64,000 nt of DNA. Origin: CAZNKU01 sp964573775. Its GTDB lineage: Bacteria > Bacillota > Clostridia > Monoglobales > Firm-18. Made by a program: the position numbers and the translations under genes. Of the stretch, positions 52,195 to 61,550 are shown piece by piece. The stretch is from assembly GCA_964573775.1 (NCBI GenBank), contig CAZNKU010000002.1, forward strand, positions 1-64,000. Direction: 5' to 3'. How positions within the stretch are numbered: position 1 is the stretch's first letter; each line of letters opens with the position of its first letter. The notes beneath the pieces are model-generated. The model ran no database searches, was not told where the DNA came from, and worked only from the letters and a program-made list of their open reading frames with translations.

Positions 52195-53034
52195 ATGATG
52201 TTTCATAAGTTTTTAGCTGTTGTTACGATTGTGATTATGCTTTGTACCTCTTTGGGATTTGGTGTATACGGTGACAACAGTATGCCAATCAGTATTTATG
52301 TTAATGAAAAGGAGATTTGCACAGACAGCAATGCTTATATTGAGAATGGAACAACTTATGTTCCTGTCCGTGCAATTTGTAATGCAATGGGGGTTAAGGA
52401 CATTGAATGGAATGACTCTCATAAAAAGGCAACGATAAAAGGATATAGCAAATTGGAATTTTATATAGGCAAAAGCTATGCCTATGTAAACGGAGAAAAG
52501 AAACAAATGCCTGTAAAGGCTGTTCTTAAAAACGGAAGAACAATGGTACCTGTAAGATTTTTTGCTGAAAATTCAGATGCACAAGTAAAGTGGGATGACA
52601 CCTTGCACTCTGTAAAAATAACGAAAGACGGAGTAAATGTTCCGTCAAAATACTGTGCAAACAGTTATTCGGCAGATGACATTTTGTGGCTTTCGAGAAT
52701 TGTTCATGCGGAAAGTGCAGGTGAGCCTGTAAATGGGCAGATTGCGGTAGCAAATGTGGTTTTAAACCGTGTAAAAGATATTAACTATCCTAACACAATT
52801 TATGGTGTTATATTTGACCGTAACTACGGCATACAGTTTCAGCCTGTTGCAAACGGCACTATATATAATACTCCTTCAAAAAAGAGTGTGTATGCGGCAA
52901 AAAGAGCTGCAAACGGTGAAAGTTATGCAGGTGAAAGTCTGTATTTTCTGAATGAAAAAATAGCTACAAATTTCTGGATTGTAAATAACAGAAAATATTA
53001 CACAACAATAAGTAATCATTCATTTTATCTATAA
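52195..53034 (+). CDS. SleB-type cell wall hydrolase with copper-amine-oxidase N-domain repeat
   Basis: 279 aa, secreted. Signal peptide (residues 1-25, HKFLAVVTIVIMLCTSLGFGV), then a stalk domain like the N-terminal domain of copper amine oxidases (two VPVRAICNAMG / VPVRFFAENSDA motifs), then a Hydrolase_2 domain from about 160 with the catalytic Glu in IVHAESAGEPVNGQIAVANV and the conserved NHSFYL end. SleB-like enzymes cleave spore cortex during germination; here the stalk points to a peptidoglycan- or surface-bound role. First ATG of a pair after AAAGGAG. Confidence 0.87.
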   Translation: MMFHKFLAVVTIVIMLCTSLGFGVYGDNSMPISIYVNEKEICTDSNAYIENGTTYVPVRAICNAMGVKDIEWNDSHKKATIKGYSKLEFYIGKSYAYVNGEKKQMPVKAVLKNGRTMVPVRFFAENSDAQVKWDDTLHSVKITKDGVNVPSKYCANSYSADDILWLSRIVHAESAGEPVNGQIAVANVVLNRVKDINYPNTIYGVIFDRNYGIQFQPVANGTIYNTPSKKSVYAAKRAANGESYAGESLYFLNEKIATNFWIVNNRKYYTTISNHSFYL

Positions 53035-53044
53035 TAGGGAATGT

Positions 53045-53176
53045 AAAAAAGTGTTTAGAAAAAACACTTCAACCCCCTGCCCCCAATCTTGGGGGATTAA
53101 GGTGCACTTTTGTGTAATATAGGAAATTGCAAAAGTGGAAATTGCAAAAGTGGCAATTTCCTATAAGATAAAAAAA
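53045..53176. repeat. Intergenic structured repeat, copy 2
   Basis: Second member of the family described at 41830-41998. Hairpins here are CCCCCAA-TC-TTGGGGG (53080-53095) and TATAGGAAATTG...CAATTTCCTATA (53118-53165). A GAAATTGCAAAAGTG segment is tandemly doubled in the second loop. The GTGTTT/AAACAC outer hairpin with T run on the minus strand is also present. Confidence 0.75.
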
Positions 53177-53250
53177 GCGCAGAACACAAAAAGAAATTTA
53201 TGTTTTGTTTATGAATGGTACAATTTTAAAAGAAGAATATTGAGTTTGTT

Positions 53251-53287
53251 GAAAAGCTGAATTTGATTTCGGCTTTTCTCTTTTTTG
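53251..53287 (+). terminator. Terminator downstream of the cell wall hydrolase
   Basis: GAAAAGC / GCTTTTC stem with a 16-base loop partly paired inside, then TCTTTTTTG. Between this and the cwlD stop (53288-53387) nothing else was recognised. Confidence 0.6.
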
Positions 53288-53387
53288 TTCTTTTGCTACA
53301 AACAAACGTTCGCCTTCGCAGTATAAACATACAACTTTGGCTCAGTTTGTTCGTTCTGCATCTTTTTTTCCTATTCCACGGAACATT

Positions 53388-54077
53388 TTATTTGTATATT
53401 CCATCATAAATACACTGTGCAAGTTTTTTTTGATATTCTTCGGTTGCAAGCAACTTCTCCTCTGCCGGACAGGATAAAAAACCGCATTCCACAACAACCG
53501 CTGTAGAATTACATCCCTTGAAAATATAAAGACTTGATGGTGCAGGCTTTGCTACGCGTTTGTTGCCGTCTGCAAGGCCGTTTATCAATGAATTTTGTAT
53601 TTTGTTGGCGAGGGTTCTGCTTTGGTCGTTATTTGCATAAAAAACCTGAGATCCTTTTACATCTTCAGATTCATATTTATTCATATGAATACTTATAAAT
53701 ATGCCTGTATTGTTGTTTTGCAGTATCTGACGTCTGTTTTCAAGGTCAGACCGTTTCTGGTTACGCACCTTAGAACTGTCGGTAGTGTGAAGTGATGTAT
53801 CTTCCTCGCGTGTCATAATTACCTTTTTACCGTTTTTTTCAGCAATTTCTTTTAAGTATATTGACACCTTCAAATTTATTTCCTTTTCAAGCGTTCCGTT
53901 TGTTCCTACTGCTCCGCCGTCCATTCCGCCGTGCCCTGCATCTATTATTAAAAGGTCGTTATTTGTTTGGGGCAGGGGCTTATTATCCGCATAATTATAA
54001 ATCCCCAGAGAAAGTATAAAAATTACCACAACAGCACAGGAAAGAAATATGTGAGTTTTTCGTATTACAAAAAGCAT
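53388..54077 (-). CDS. cwlD: N-acetylmuramoyl-L-alanine amidase, CwlD type
   Basis: 229 aa zinc amidase (Amidase_3). One N-terminal membrane/signal helix (residues 6-27), then LIIDAGHGGMDGGAVG with the zinc His, KEINLKVSIYLKEI with the zinc Glu, IFISIHMNKYE with the second His, and AVVVECGFLSCPAEE with the catalytic Glu. Length and lack of a wall-binding domain fit CwlD, which starts muramic-delta-lactam formation in spore cortex. ATG is used rather than the frame's GTG three codons earlier, because AAAGAGG sits properly before it. Confidence 0.9.
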   Translation of the reverse strand: MLFVIRKTHIFLSCAVVVIFILSLGIYNYADNKPLPQTNNDLLIIDAGHGGMDGGAVGTNGTLEKEINLKVSIYLKEIAEKNGKKVIMTREEDTSLHTTDSSKVRNQKRSDLENRRQILQNNNTGIFISIHMNKYESEDVKGSQVFYANNDQSRTLANKIQNSLINGLADGNKRVAKPAPSSLYIFKGCNSTAVVVECGFLSCPAEEKLLATEEYQKKLAQCIYDGIYK

Positions 54078-54175
54078 AAAAAACACCTCTTTATTACTTT
54101 GTTAATAATAAATTTTATGCTCTGTTGTATTGCAATTATTACTCTTTTTATATATAATAAATATAGCAATTTAAA

Positions 54176-54274
54176 ATGACTATTAAAAATTGGGGAGCAA
54201 CAGACATAATTGTTGAATCTTTAAATCCTGAATATATTACAAACGGAATTGAATATTTTGCAAAATATTTGTAA
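54176..54274 (+). pseudogene. Possible short gene remnant (32 codons)
   Basis: An ATG-initiated frame of 32 codons with protein-like composition (NWGATDIIVESLNPEYITNG) but no ribosome site and no recognised family. It may be the tail of a lost gene. Low confidence. Confidence 0.2.
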
Positions 54275-54295
54275 AATAGTGCAGATGGCTTGCTA

Positions 54296-54324
54296 TTGAA
54301 AAAAATTTATATTTATAGTATAAT
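54296..54324 (+). promoter_or_regulatory. SigA-type promoter of the methyltransferase-ecf operon
   Basis: TTGAAA (54296-54301), 17 bases, perfect TATAAT (54319-54324), 42 bases before the start codon. Confidence 0.75.
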
Positions 54325-54365
54325 AAATTGTTAAATAATTTGATATGCAATAGGAGTAATTATAT

Positions 54366-55232
54366 ATGTGGTACAGTAGTGATTGGAAGGAATACGAGCT
54401 TTTAGATGCTGCAGACGGTCAAAGGCTGGAAAGATGGGGCAAATACGTATTTGTAAGACCCGACCCTCAGGCTGTATGGGGTGACAAAAGCAACAACCCT
54501 TTATGGAAAAAGGCAGACGGCAGATACAACCGCAGTAACAGTGGCGGCGGGCAGTGGCAATTCTTTAAAGATTTGCCCGAAAGCTGGACTATTACACAGG
54601 GCAACTATAAATTTAAAATTAAGCCGATGAATTTTAAACACATGGGCTTATTTCCCGAACAGCTTGTTAACTGGCAGTGGGCAGACAATTTAATACGAAG
54701 TGCTAAAAGACCTATAAATGTTCTTAATCTGTTTGCTTATACAGGTGGGGCAACTGTTGCGGCATCCTGTGCAGGTGCATCAGTTTGTCATGTGGATGCA
54801 TCAAAGGGCATTGTTGCCCATGCAAAGGATAATGCACAGCTTACAAACATTGCTGACAGACCAATTCGCTACATCGTAGACGACTGTATGAAGTTTGTAC
54901 AGAGAGAAATTCGCAGAGGCAGAAAATACGATGCTATCATAATGGACCCTCCTTCATACGGCAGAGGCCCCGGCGGTGAAGTGTGGAAGATAGAAACAGA
55001 GCTTTTCGGCTTTGTTGAACAGTGTGCAGAGGTCTTAAGCGATAATCCTCTGTTTGTTCTTTTAAATTCTTATACAACAGGGTTAAGTGCCGCAACGATG
55101 GCAAATGTGCTTAACTTAACAGTAGGAAAAAAATTCGGCGGAGAAGCTACTGCTGATGAAATTGGTATACCTATGAAGGATAAAGGATTAATTTTACCTT
55201 GCGGGTCATCTGCAAGATGGGTGATGAAATAA
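54366..55232 (+). CDS. SAM-dependent RNA methyltransferase (RlmI-like)
   Basis: 288 aa class I methyltransferase of the RlmI/RlmK-related group. Residues 1-110 are a compact N-terminal region (WGKYVFVRPDPQAVW); SAM binding is in VLNLFAYTGGATVAASCAGA and VDASKGIVAHAKDNAQL, and MDPPSYGRGPGG is the (N/D)PP catalytic motif. Probably a 23S rRNA cytosine or guanine methylase; the exact base is unknown. The ATG follows ATAGGAG. It directly abuts the fused ECF ATPase gene, sharing its stop and start region. Confidence 0.85.
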   Translation: MWYSSDWKEYELLDAADGQRLERWGKYVFVRPDPQAVWGDKSNNPLWKKADGRYNRSNSGGGQWQFFKDLPESWTITQGNYKFKIKPMNFKHMGLFPEQLVNWQWADNLIRSAKRPINVLNLFAYTGGATVAASCAGASVCHVDASKGIVAHAKDNAQLTNIADRPIRYIVDDCMKFVQREIRRGRKYDAIIMDPPSYGRGPGGEVWKIETELFGFVEQCAEVLSDNPLFVLLNSYTTGLSAATMANVLNLTVGKKFGGEATADEIGIPMKDKGLILPCGSSARWVMK

Positions 55233-56948
55233 ATGATAAAAGCGGAAAATCTGACTTTTCGCTATAATGAAGAGTCGGAAATAAATATTCTAGACAATTT
55301 GAATATAGAAATCCACAAAGGCGGGTTTACAGCTGTTTTGGGTCATAATGGAAGCGGCAAATCTACGCTTGCAAAGCATTTTAACGCTATAAATCTACCG
55401 TTGGGCGGGAAGGTGTACATTGAAAAGATGGATACAGCCGACGAAAAGCTTTTGTATGAAATTCGCCAGACTGTAGGTATGGTTTTTCAGAATCCCGATA
55501 ACCAGATTGTTGCTACAATCGTAGAAGAGGACGTGGCTTTTGCACCTGAAAATATGGGTGTCGCACCGGCAGAAATCCGTAAACGTGTAGATGATGCACT
55601 GGAAGCTGTGGGTATGACAAAGTATAAAAAGCGTGCACCTCATATGCTTTCCGGAGGGCAGAAGCAAAGGGTTGCAATAGCAGGCATTCTTGCAATGGAA
55701 CCTGCTTATATTGTACTTGATGAACCTACCGCAATGCTTGACCCTATCGGCAGACGTGAGGTTATGGCAACACTTAAAAGGCTTAATAAAGAAAAAAATG
55801 TAACAGTTGTAATTATAACTCATAATATGGATGAGGCAGTTCTGGCAGACCGTGTTGTAGTTATGGATAAAGGCTGTATTATACTTGATGATGTTCCGGA
55901 AAAAGTATTTTCCGATGTTGAAAAAATAAAAACCATAGGTCTTGATGTGCCTCAGGTAACAGAGTTTGCTTATGAACTGCGTAAAAGAGGCTTTGATATA
56001 AAAAATGATATACTGTCAGTTTCACAAGGGGTTGAGGCAATAAAACCGCTTGTTAAAAATGGTACTGTAAGCAGAGTGGAAAACAACATATCATTAAGAA
56101 ATGAACCTATAATAGAGGTCAAAAATGTTTCTTATGAATATTCACCCAACGGACCTTTTAATAAGGTTGCGGTAAAGGATGTAAGTCTTACTGTAAACAA
56201 AGGTGATTTTGTTGCAATTATTGGGCATACAGGTAGTGGAAAATCCACACTTTTACAGATGTTTAATGCCCTTGTAAAGCCTACAAAGGGAGAGGTTTTT
56301 GTTAACGGCAAAAGCATAACCGATAAGTCAACAAACCTGCGTGAAATACGCACAACGGTAGGTCTTGTTTTTCAGTATCCCGAGCATCAGCTTTTTGAGG
56401 AAACTGTAAGAATGGATATTGCATTCAGTCCTAAAAATATGGGACTTTCGGATGCGGAGGTAGATGAAAGAGTAAAGCTTGCCTGTGAAATTGCAGGGGT
56501 TGATGAAAAATGGCTTGAAAAGTCACCTTTCGAGCTTTCGGGCGGTCAGAAAAGACGAGTTGCAATAGCAGGCGTTCTTGCTATGCAACCAAAGGTGCTT
56601 GTGCTTGATGAACCAACAGCAGGGCTTGACCCGATGAGTAAAACAAAGCTTTTAAACCGTATACGCAGAATGCACGATGAATATGGCATAACAATAGTTT
56701 TAGTATCACACGATATGGAGGATGTTGCAAACTGTGCGGAAAGGGTTGTGGTTTTGAATGACGGTGAAATATTTGCCGAAGGAACACCCTTACAGGTATT
56801 TTCGGATTACGAAAATCTTGAAAAAATAGGAGTGACCGCACCTCAGATTACAAGGCTTATGGATAAGCTTTGCGGCATAAAGGTGTGTAAGGTTTTAGAT
56901 GCCGTAGATTGTATTGTACAAATGAACGGAGGTGGGGAAAATGCTTAG
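55233..56948 (+). CDS. ecfA: Fused ECF transporter ATPases EcfA1-EcfA2
   Basis: 571 aa with two complete ABC ATPase domains, normally encoded by separate genes. Domain 1 (about 1-275): Walker A GHNGSGKST, Q-loop VFQNPDNQ, signature LSGGQKQRVAIAG, Walker B YIVLDEPTAMLDP. Domain 2 (about 285-571): GHTGSGKST, VFQYPEHQLFEETV, LSGGQKRRVAIAG, VLVLDEPTAGLDP. These match EcfA1 and EcfA2 in that order. They power vitamin and cobalt/nickel uptake with EcfT and various S components, none of which lies in the window. Overlaps ecfT by 8 bases. Confidence 0.93.
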   Translation: MIKAENLTFRYNEESEINILDNLNIEIHKGGFTAVLGHNGSGKSTLAKHFNAINLPLGGKVYIEKMDTADEKLLYEIRQTVGMVFQNPDNQIVATIVEEDVAFAPENMGVAPAEIRKRVDDALEAVGMTKYKKRAPHMLSGGQKQRVAIAGILAMEPAYIVLDEPTAMLDPIGRREVMATLKRLNKEKNVTVVIITHNMDEAVLADRVVVMDKGCIILDDVPEKVFSDVEKIKTIGLDVPQVTEFAYELRKRGFDIKNDILSVSQGVEAIKPLVKNGTVSRVENNISLRNEPIIEVKNVSYEYSPNGPFNKVAVKDVSLTVNKGDFVAIIGHTGSGKSTLLQMFNALVKPTKGEVFVNGKSITDKSTNLREIRTTVGLVFQYPEHQLFEETVRMDIAFSPKNMGLSDAEVDERVKLACEIAGVDEKWLEKSPFELSGGQKRRVAIAGVLAMQPKVLVLDEPTAGLDPMSKTKLLNRIRRMHDEYGITIVLVSHDMEDVANCAERVVVLNDGEIFAEGTPLQVFSDYENLEKIGVTAPQITRLMDKLCGIKVCKVLDAVDCIVQMNGGGENA

Positions 56949-57747
56949 TGATATGACACTTGGGCAGTATTACCCTGCCGATTCCTGTGTGCACAAAATG
57001 GATGCCAGAATAAAAATTTTAATTGCTCTTGCCTTTATGATTGTTATTTTTTGCATCAATACCGTTTATGGGTATGCGGCATTGTTTTTCTTTACGGCAT
57101 TTATGATTGCATTGTCAAAAGTTCCTTTAAAGTTTATGCTTAAGGCAATAAAGCCTATAATGTTTTTTGTGGTCCTTACGGCAGTGCTTAATGTGTTGCT
57201 TACAAAAAGCGGAGAGGTTTTGTGGCATTACGGATTTTTGACAATAACAAAAGATGGTGTTTTAAATGCAGTGTATATGTTGATAAGAATTTTATTTCTT
57301 GTTATGGGAACATCATTGCTTACCTATACAACATCACCAATAGAGCTTACAGACGGTATAGAAAGGCTTTTAAGACCTTTTTCCAAAATCGGTTTGCCGT
57401 CCCACGAGCTTGCTATGATGATGAGCATTGCGCTTCGTTTTATTCCCACAATTTTAGAAGAAACAGATAAAATCAAAAAGGCACAGACAGCAAGAGGCGC
57501 TGACTTTGAAAGCGGTAATATTTTAAAACGTGCCAAGGCGCTTATACCGCTTTTGGTTCCGCTTTTTATAAGTGCATTCAGGCGTGCCGACGAACTGGCT
57601 ATGGCAATGGAATGCCGTTGTTATCACGGTGGCAAAAACCGTACAAAGATGAATGAACCCCATATGGGCGTACGCGATTTGTTTGGAGCACTGTCATTTT
57701 TAATATTTGCGGCTGTAGTTATTGCAACAAATATAATTTTGGGCTAA
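56941..57747 (+). CDS. ecfT: ECF transporter membrane subunit EcfT
   Basis: 268 aa CbiQ-like membrane protein that couples the ATPases to the substrate-binding S component. N-terminal LGQYYPADSCVHKMDARIKI, four to five membrane helices, and the two cytoplasmic coupling motifs with Ala-Arg-Gly (AQTARGADF; the second is the AMECRCYHGG region). Start ATG lies after GGAGGTGG within the end of ecfA. Followed by truA at 11 bases, the standard Firmicutes order. Confidence 0.93.
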   Translation: MLSDMTLGQYYPADSCVHKMDARIKILIALAFMIVIFCINTVYGYAALFFFTAFMIALSKVPLKFMLKAIKPIMFFVVLTAVLNVLLTKSGEVLWHYGFLTITKDGVLNAVYMLIRILFLVMGTSLLTYTTSPIELTDGIERLLRPFSKIGLPSHELAMMMSIALRFIPTILEETDKIKKAQTARGADFESGNILKRAKALIPLLVPLFISAFRRADELAMAMECRCYHGGKNRTKMNEPHMGVRDLFGALSFLIFAAVVIATNIILG

Positions 57748-57758
57748 GGTGGTGCGTT

Positions 57759-58490
57759 ATGAATTATAAATTGAATATTTCTTATGACGGCACCGCCTAC
57801 CATGGCTGGCAAAAGCAAAATAATGCAATTACTGTTTGTGATGTTCTTGAGCAGGCAACAGAAAAAATATTCAAGCACAAGGTGGAAATAACCGGTTGCA
57901 GCAGAACAGATGCCGGTGTTCATGCCCTTAACTACGTATGCAACTTTAAAAGTGAGCTTTTTATACCTGCGGATAAGCTTCCGTTGGCAATAAACACAAA
58001 ATTGCCCGGTGATATACGGGTAAAAAGTGCCGAAGAGGCAGATGAAGATTTCAATTCACGCTTCAGTGCTCATTCCAAAACATATATTTACAAAACCTGT
58101 TGTTCAAATATTCTAAATCCATTTCTCAGAAATTATGCCTATCATTTCCCCTACAGCGTTAATGTGGATGATATGAAGAAAGCTGCAAAGCATTTTGTGG
58201 GCACTCATGATTTCGTAGGATTTATGACTCAGGGCAGCAGTCAGAAAACAACGGTAAGAACGGTTAATTTTCTGGATGTAAGAAGTTGTGATGATATAAT
58301 AGAATTCGAAATTAATGCAAATGCATATTTGTATAATATGGTTCGTATAATTTCCGGTACACTCTTGTATGTTGGAATAGGCAAAATAGAACCCGACAGC
58401 ATTCCGGATATTATTATAAGCGGGGAGCGCAACCGTGCGGGAATAACCGTAGAACCGCAGGGGCTTTATCTTAAGGAAATTTTATACTGA
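57759..58490 (+). CDS. truA: tRNA pseudouridine synthase A
   Basis: Makes pseudouridine at positions 38-40 of tRNA. The catalytic Asp is in GCSRTDAGVHAL; other family blocks are YDGTAYHGWQKQ, FNSRFSAHSKTYIYK, HDFVGF and MVRIISGTLLYVG. 243 aa, as usual. Closes the ecfA-ecfT-truA module with a 11-base gap. Confidence 0.96.
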   Translation: MNYKLNISYDGTAYHGWQKQNNAITVCDVLEQATEKIFKHKVEITGCSRTDAGVHALNYVCNFKSELFIPADKLPLAINTKLPGDIRVKSAEEADEDFNSRFSAHSKTYIYKTCCSNILNPFLRNYAYHFPYSVNVDDMKKAAKHFVGTHDFVGFMTQGSSQKTTVRTVNFLDVRSCDDIIEFEINANAYLYNMVRIISGTLLYVGIGKIEPDSIPDIIISGERNRAGITVEPQGLYLKEILY

Positions 58491-58500
58491 GGTGAACGGT

Positions 58501-59670
58501 ATGGATGAATTTGAAAAGGATATGAAATTAGAAACTGAACAGAACGGCATAAGTGATGTGCCGGAAAGTGAACAGGCAGAAATAAAACCCCAAAAGAAGA
58601 AAAGAAAACTGAAAAAAGTCGCAAAGTATATTCTTGTTTTTGCTTTGATTTTCGTAGCTGTTGTTGTATACCAAACTGTAGGTTGCAACAATCAGGCTGT
58701 TGAAAATATGTATAATTTTGAAAGCGACTCCAATTGCCAGATAACGGAATATAACGGAAAGGTACTTGTTCTTAATTATGACGGAGCAAAAATTATTAAC
58801 CTTGACGGAACGCAAAGTGAAAGTATAGAATATCACATGGCAAACCCTCATATGAATGTATGTGGAGAAATGATTTTGCTTTATGACAAAGACAACAAAA
58901 AGCTTGCTGTTTTTAAAGGTGGAGAAAAGAAATATTCGTACGAAAGTGAATTTAAAATTAAAAGTGCAAAGATAAATGAGGACGGGCATGTTGTCTTTAT
59001 AAGTGATGAAAGCGGATATAATTACAGAGTAAATATTCTGAATAATAAAGGCGAAGAAGAATATATATGGAAAATAGGCGATGAGTATCTTTTGGATGCA
59101 GATATTTCACCTGATGGAAAAAAACTTGTTGCCGCAACTATTACCACTGCAACAGGGCAGATAGTACAGAATATAATTATGGTAGATGTTGAAAAGGCTG
59201 TAGAGATTGGGCGTACAACTACCGAAGGTGTTATGCCCCTTCGTGTTGAATTTGCGGAAAACGGTCTGGCTGTTGTTGTGTCCGATGACCGTATAGGTGG
59301 CTATAACACAAAGGCAGAGAAAAAGTGGGAAGACAGCTTTGAAAACAGACTGCTTGATTACTTTGCTATGGACGAAGAAGGAAACACTGTTGTTTCTTTG
59401 CGCGGTATAAAGAATAACTCTGTAGTACTTGCCTATACGAAAAACGGCAAAAATTCCGGGGAATTTACCTCGGATACTAAAACAACGTATGTGGATTTAA
59501 ACAGTAAACACATTGCCGTTTGTGAGGAAAATAAAATTTCTATGATTAGTTATTCCGGCAAAGTGGTTGCGGAAATGGAAATAAAAAAGGAAGTAATGGG
59601 TATTTCTGTAATAAGTAACAACAAAGCAATTATTTTGTGTAAAGATTGTATTCAGATTTTCAAACTGTAG
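58501..59670 (+). CDS. DUF5711-like membrane-anchored beta-propeller protein
   Basis: 389 aa. A charged, lysine-rich cytoplasmic tail (residues 1-40) leads to one membrane helix (about 41-60, KYILVFALIFVAVVVYQTV), then an extracellular domain of repeated beta strands like a WD40/PQQ-type propeller (YNGKVLVLNYDGAKIINLDG, ISPDGKKLVAATI, MDEEGNTVVSLRG). Looks like DUF5711, common next to cvpA in Clostridia. Function unknown. Start ATG lies after GAGGTG, 10 bases downstream of truA. Confidence 0.75.
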   Translation: MDEFEKDMKLETEQNGISDVPESEQAEIKPQKKKRKLKKVAKYILVFALIFVAVVVYQTVGCNNQAVENMYNFESDSNCQITEYNGKVLVLNYDGAKIINLDGTQSESIEYHMANPHMNVCGEMILLYDKDNKKLAVFKGGEKKYSYESEFKIKSAKINEDGHVVFISDESGYNYRVNILNNKGEEEYIWKIGDEYLLDADISPDGKKLVAATITTATGQIVQNIIMVDVEKAVEIGRTTTEGVMPLRVEFAENGLAVVVSDDRIGGYNTKAEKKWEDSFENRLLDYFAMDEEGNTVVSLRGIKNNSVVLAYTKNGKNSGEFTSDTKTTYVDLNSKHIAVCEENKISMISYSGKVVAEMEIKKEVMGISVISNNKAIILCKDCIQIFKL

Positions 59671-59679
59671 GAGGTCTTT

Positions 59680-60237
59680 ATGTTAGCGGATATTATTATA
59701 ATTGCATTTATGGTTTTATCAGCATATTTTGGATATAAAAAAGGTTTTGTAAGAACTGTTTCAAAATTGATAAGCTTTGTAATATCAATTATTCTTGCAA
59801 AAATTTTGCATCCGATAATTTCAGGTTATATCAGAAATTCATTTATAGGTGAATTTATTAACAGTAAAATTGCAGATAAGGCAGATTCTATTATTACCGA
59901 GAGTGCTCCGTCATTTATACAAAATGCCGGACACAGTACGGTAAATGAAATTACGGATACGATAGTAACTGTGCTTACAATTATTTTTATAATAATTGTT
60001 ACATTTATTGCAGTTTACTTTCTGATAAAGGCACTCGACCTTGTATCAAGGCTGCCTGTTATATCCTGGCTTAACCATTTGGCAGGGTTTGTTGCAGGAT
60101 TTTTCTGGGGCATCCTTTTAGTCTATACACTGTTGGCTGTGGTTGTAGTTATAAACCCCGATGTTTCATGGATGGAAAATTCATCTATCGCAATTATAAT
60201 GTTTAAAGACAATTACCTTATAAATATAATTTATTAA
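59680..60237 (+). CDS. CvpA family membrane protein
   Basis: 185 aa with four membrane helices: LADIIIIAFMVLSAYFGYKKGFVRTVSKLISFV (in part: AYFGYKKGFVRTVSKLI is the family start), and WLNHLAGFVAGFFWGILLVYTLLAVV near the end. CvpA was named for colicin V production but is a general membrane protein, in Firmicutes linked to cell envelope or division. 9 bases after the DUF5711-like gene. Confidence 0.87.
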   Translation: MLADIIIIAFMVLSAYFGYKKGFVRTVSKLISFVISIILAKILHPIISGYIRNSFIGEFINSKIADKADSIITESAPSFIQNAGHSTVNEITDTIVTVLTIIFIIIVTFIAVYFLIKALDLVSRLPVISWLNHLAGFVAGFFWGILLVYTLLAVVVVINPDVSWMENSSIAIIMFKDNYLINIIY

Positions 60238-60254
60238 TCTGAAAGGATTTTAAT

Positions 60255-61550
60255 ATGACTAATAAAACACTTGCAGAACTTAAAGAAATTGCAAAAAAAT
60301 ATGATATCAAAAATATATCGAAATTCAAAAAAGAGGAACTTATAGAGGCAATTGAGGAATGTATGGAAAAATCCCGGGAAGCGGACGTACAAAGAGAAGA
60401 TAACGGCAAAGTACGCACAGAAACTGTCGAAACTGAAGGGATTTTGCAGATATGCGAAGACGGTTACGGCTTTTTAAGAAGTGAAAATTACCTATCCGGC
60501 GTGGACGACGTGTATGTTGCTCAGGCACAGATAAGACGTTTTCGCTTAAAAACAGGTGATATGCTAAAGGGGATTGCCCGTCTTCCAAGAGAAAATGAAC
60601 GTTTCAGAGCCTTGCTTTACGTTAATTCCGTAAACGGAGACAAGCCTGATGTAGCAATACACAGAACTGCTTTTGAAAACCTTACTCCAATTTATCCTAC
60701 CCAGCGTATGCATATGGTAAACAAGCCTACAGATTATGCCATGAGGCTTATAGACATTATAGACCCTATAGGTAAAGGTCAGCGAGGCATTATTGTTTCT
60801 CCGCCAAAGGCAGGTAAAACCACCTTGCTTAAACAGATAGCAAAGAGTATTGAAATTAATCATCCTGATGTTACATTGCTTGTACTTCTTATTGATGAAA
60901 GACCGGAAGAAGTTACGGATATGAAACGCAGTATAAAAGGAGAAGTTATTTATTCTACATTTGATGAAGAACCTGCACATCATATAAGGGTTTCTGAAAT
61001 GGTTTTAGAACGTGCAATGAGACTTGTGGAACATAAAAAAGATGTTGTAATATTGCTTGACAGTATTACAAGACTTGCAAGGGCTTATAACCTTACAAGT
61101 ACATCTACGGGAAGAACACTTTCGGGCGGTCTGGACCCTAATGCACTTCACAAGCCCAAAAAGTTTTTTGGTGCGGCACGTAATATTGAAGATGGCGGCA
61201 GCCTTACAATTCTTGCTACCGCCCTTGTAGATACGGGAAGCAGAATGGACGATGTTATATTTGAGGAATTCAAGGGTACCGGTAATATGGAAATTCATCT
61301 TGACCGCCGTATGCAGGAAAGACGAATATTCCCTGCAATAGATATTTATAAATCCGGCACCCGTAAAGAGGAGCTTCTATTAGAACAAAAAGAGCTGGAA
61401 TGTGTATGGACAATACGCCGTGCATTGCATAGCCAGAATACCGCAGATGTTACTGAAATGCTGGTAAATAAGCTTGTTGCTACAAAAAGTAATGAAGAAT
61501 TTGCGGATAATATTGTAAAAATGTTTGGCAAAAATTCGGAGGAGAAATGA
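60255..61550 (+). CDS. rho: Transcription termination factor Rho
   Basis: Hexameric RNA helicase that ends transcription at C-rich sites. N-terminal SAP-like helix (LAELKEIAKKYDIKNISKFKK), RNA-binding cold-shock-like domain (EGILQICEDGYGFLRSENYL), then P-loop SPPKAGKTTLLKQIAK, Walker B VVILLDSITRLARAYN and the R-loop GRTLSGGLDPNALHKPK. 431 aa. The N domain is short, without an intrinsic disordered insertion. Overlaps the deacetylase start by 4 bases. Confidence 0.97.
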   Translation: MTNKTLAELKEIAKKYDIKNISKFKKEELIEAIEECMEKSREADVQREDNGKVRTETVETEGILQICEDGYGFLRSENYLSGVDDVYVAQAQIRRFRLKTGDMLKGIARLPRENERFRALLYVNSVNGDKPDVAIHRTAFENLTPIYPTQRMHMVNKPTDYAMRLIDIIDPIGKGQRGIIVSPPKAGKTTLLKQIAKSIEINHPDVTLLVLLIDERPEEVTDMKRSIKGEVIYSTFDEEPAHHIRVSEMVLERAMRLVEHKKDVVILLDSITRLARAYNLTSTSTGRTLSGGLDPNALHKPKKFFGAARNIEDGGSLTILATALVDTGSRMDDVIFEEFKGTGNMEIHLDRRMQERRIFPAIDIYKSGTRKEELLLEQKELECVWTIRRALHSQNTADVTEMLVNKLVATKSNEEFADNIVKMFGKNSEEK

